DNA of 64,000 nt from the NCBI RefSeq assembly GCF_052103615.1, contig NZ_JBQEKA010000006.1:31570-95569 (forward strand). The letters run 5' to 3'. This document shows positions 63,058 through 64,000 of the stretch, one piece after another. A program made the translations under genes and the position numbers. The stretch is from Kerstersia sp052103615 (GTDB lineage Bacteria > Pseudomonadota > Gammaproteobacteria > Burkholderiales > Burkholderiaceae_B). The notes under the pieces were generated by a model. That model was given only the letters and a program-made list of their open reading frames with translations. It made no database searches and had not been told where the DNA came from. Position 1 is the stretch's first letter; each line of letters opens with the position of its first letter.

Positions 63058-63828
63058 TCAGCGCTGCCGCACACCGCCGAAGACCAGGCCTGCCGTCTCT
63101 GCGGCATCCACGAAACCGGCCACCAGGTAGGCATCATCACCATCGGCGCCGCCATCATCTTCCCCGCGCACGGCAACCCCCGTCATCGTCTTGCCGGCAT
63201 ACTGGCAGCCGGCACTGCGGCCAAAGACCAGCTCGCCGTGGTAATAATGGTGCTCCGTATCCGGCGTGAATTTTCCTGAGTAGTCGCAAGAGGTGCCAGC
63301 GAGTGTGGTCTTGCCCTGGAAGCGGCCATCTGCGGCAACCGTGGCCTGCATCGACAAAACAGACGAACCCAGCTTCCATACCCCTTCGATTTCAGGCAGC
63401 GTCGCCTTCTTCTCATAGTCCGCGACATAGTCCAGCTTGAAACTGATCTTGCCGGCACCCGTCATCGAGCCAGAGATGGATTTCTTGGGCACAAAGCGGC
63501 TTTCCAGGGAATTGGTCACGACGGTTCCGCTGAACAGATCGAACTCCTTGAGCGTTCCCTTGGCCGTGTTGTCATCGGCAGTCACCTTGCCATGCAAAAG
63601 ACGCAGGAAATCTTCCTGCACGGCAAAACCCCACAAGGTCCCGGAAGGTTCGATCAGCACGCCCAAATCCACATCCGCGCTCGTTTCGCCATCCCACATC
63701 CCTTGAACTGCCAGCGCCCCGCCCGTCTGCCCTTCTTCCGGGTCCGCGTCCGACGACGATCCGCCCCCGCATGCGGCCAACCATACGGTCATCAGCGCCA
63801 CACCTAAGCTCTTGCTTGCCTTATGCAT
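63058..63828 (-). CDS. Predicted lipoprotein of unknown function
   Basis: Lipoprotein of 256 aa from the ATG at 63828, which has AAAGGAA upstream. The signal segment ends in the lipobox LAAC, followed by GGGSSSDAD, a flexible Gly/Ser/Asp linker. The rest looks like two similar beta-rich units of about 95 residues: GMWDGETSADVDLGVLIEPS with GTLWGF, and GVWKLGSSVLSMQATVAADG with GRFQGK, each ending in a conserved G-x-V/L-V strand. Two cysteines (SCDYSGKF and GCQYAGKT) may pair. I do not recognise the family. Confidence 0.8.
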   Translation of the reverse strand: MHKASKSLGVALMTVWLAACGGGSSSDADPEEGQTGGALAVQGMWDGETSADVDLGVLIEPSGTLWGFAVQEDFLRLLHGKVTADDNTAKGTLKEFDLFSGTVVTNSLESRFVPKKSISGSMTGAGKISFKLDYVADYEKKATLPEIEGVWKLGSSVLSMQATVAADGRFQGKTTLAGTSCDYSGKFTPDTEHHYYHGELVFGRSAGCQYAGKTMTGVAVRGEDDGGADGDDAYLVAGFVDAAETAGLVFGGVRQR

Positions 63829-63947
63829 TTGTCTGTTCCTTTGGTCCACATCCGGCCCCCTATAGGCCGAGCGTCACTGCCCCGCAGCATACGGACAATA
63901 CCCTTCCATATATTTAGATAGAATTAATTTAATACAATATAAACAAA

Positions 63948-63975
63948 GAACGGGCCTGCATAGGCAGGCCCGTTC
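63948..63975 (-). terminator. Terminator near right edge
   Basis: GAACGGGCCTGC (63948-63959) pairs exactly with GCAGGCCCGTTC (63964-63975). On the minus strand the stem is followed by a T-rich stretch (TTTGTTTATATTG), so it probably ends a minus-strand gene lying beyond the window. The AT-rich DNA at 63905-63945 would hold the promoter of the lipoprotein gene. Confidence 0.6.
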
Positions 63976-64000
63976 TCAACATCACCCTAACAGGTGCTTA

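Overview
The window looks like chromosomal DNA of a high-GC betaproteobacterium, most likely Burkholderiales/Alcaligenaceae (Bordetella, Achromobacter or Kerstersia-like). This is inferred from gene content: a Bug-type tripartite tricarboxylate transporter, three LIV-type ABC importers, a long (88-residue) second-type IF-1, a haem-receptor locus with FecI/FecR control resembling Bordetella hurIR-bhuR, and QueC. I saw no rRNA, tRNA, CRISPR array, insertion sequence or prophage. Most of the DNA is tightly packed operons, and long antisense open frames are everywhere because of the GC bias.

Layout. 1-2123 (+): 3' part of a LIV-type importer (livM-livG-livF). 2227-6896 (-): a complete convergent LIV importer (binding protein, livH, livM, livG, livF). 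7376-12567 (-): a six-gene operon for 3-hydroxyanthranilate/2-aminomuconate meta-cleavage (nbaE-H-G-F-C-D order), preceded by a LysR regulator (12754-13680). 13798-15666 (-): TetR plus Bcr/CflA drug exporter with a palindromic operator. 15792-16094 (-): DUF333 lipoprotein. 16424-18189: phosphonoacetaldehyde hydrolase (+) convergent with a LysR regulator (-). 18559-24024 (+): ytcA-mdtN-mdtO-mdtP efflux operon plus a MarC-family protein. 24085-27274 (-): glutamate decarboxylase followed by an aspartate:alanine-exchanger-type antiporter. 27431-28927 (-): amidohydrolase. 29220-30679 (+): divergent MetF-like protein and an NTF2-like protein. 30815-33198 (-): MetY, nucleoside deoxyribosyltransferase and IF-1, separately spaced.

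33694-41762 (-): FecI-type sigma factor, FecR-type sensor, an STN-containing TonB-dependent haem-type receptor, then two secreted GloVer-repeat proteins with GlyGly-CTERM-like tails. 41902-42873 (-): Rpn/transposase_31 nuclease. 43163-44734 (-): oligopeptide-binding protein. 44943-49861 (-): third LIV importer with a fused LivM-LivG. 50113-53929 (-): OppB, OppC, a fused OppD-OppF and a YkgJ-like protein. 54235-54954 (+): QueC. 54974-55843 (-): beta-helical repeat protein of unknown function. 56372-59514 (-): tctA-tctB-tctC. 59957-60742 (+): IclR regulator. 60866-62260 (-): MHS-family symporter. 62261-63057: a gap holding three perfect DnaA boxes. 63058-63828 (-): lipoprotein of unknown function.

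How it fits together. The left third is built for uptake and breakdown of small aromatic/amino-acid-like compounds: the LIV systems flank the aminomuconate operon. The IclR, TTT transporter and MHS symporter at the right look like one regulon, because a 16-bp element is repeated exactly upstream of both transporters and a related element precedes iclR. The most unusual block is 33694-41762, where a surface-signalling haem receptor operon continues into two surface-anchored repeat proteins instead of the usual haem ABC importer.
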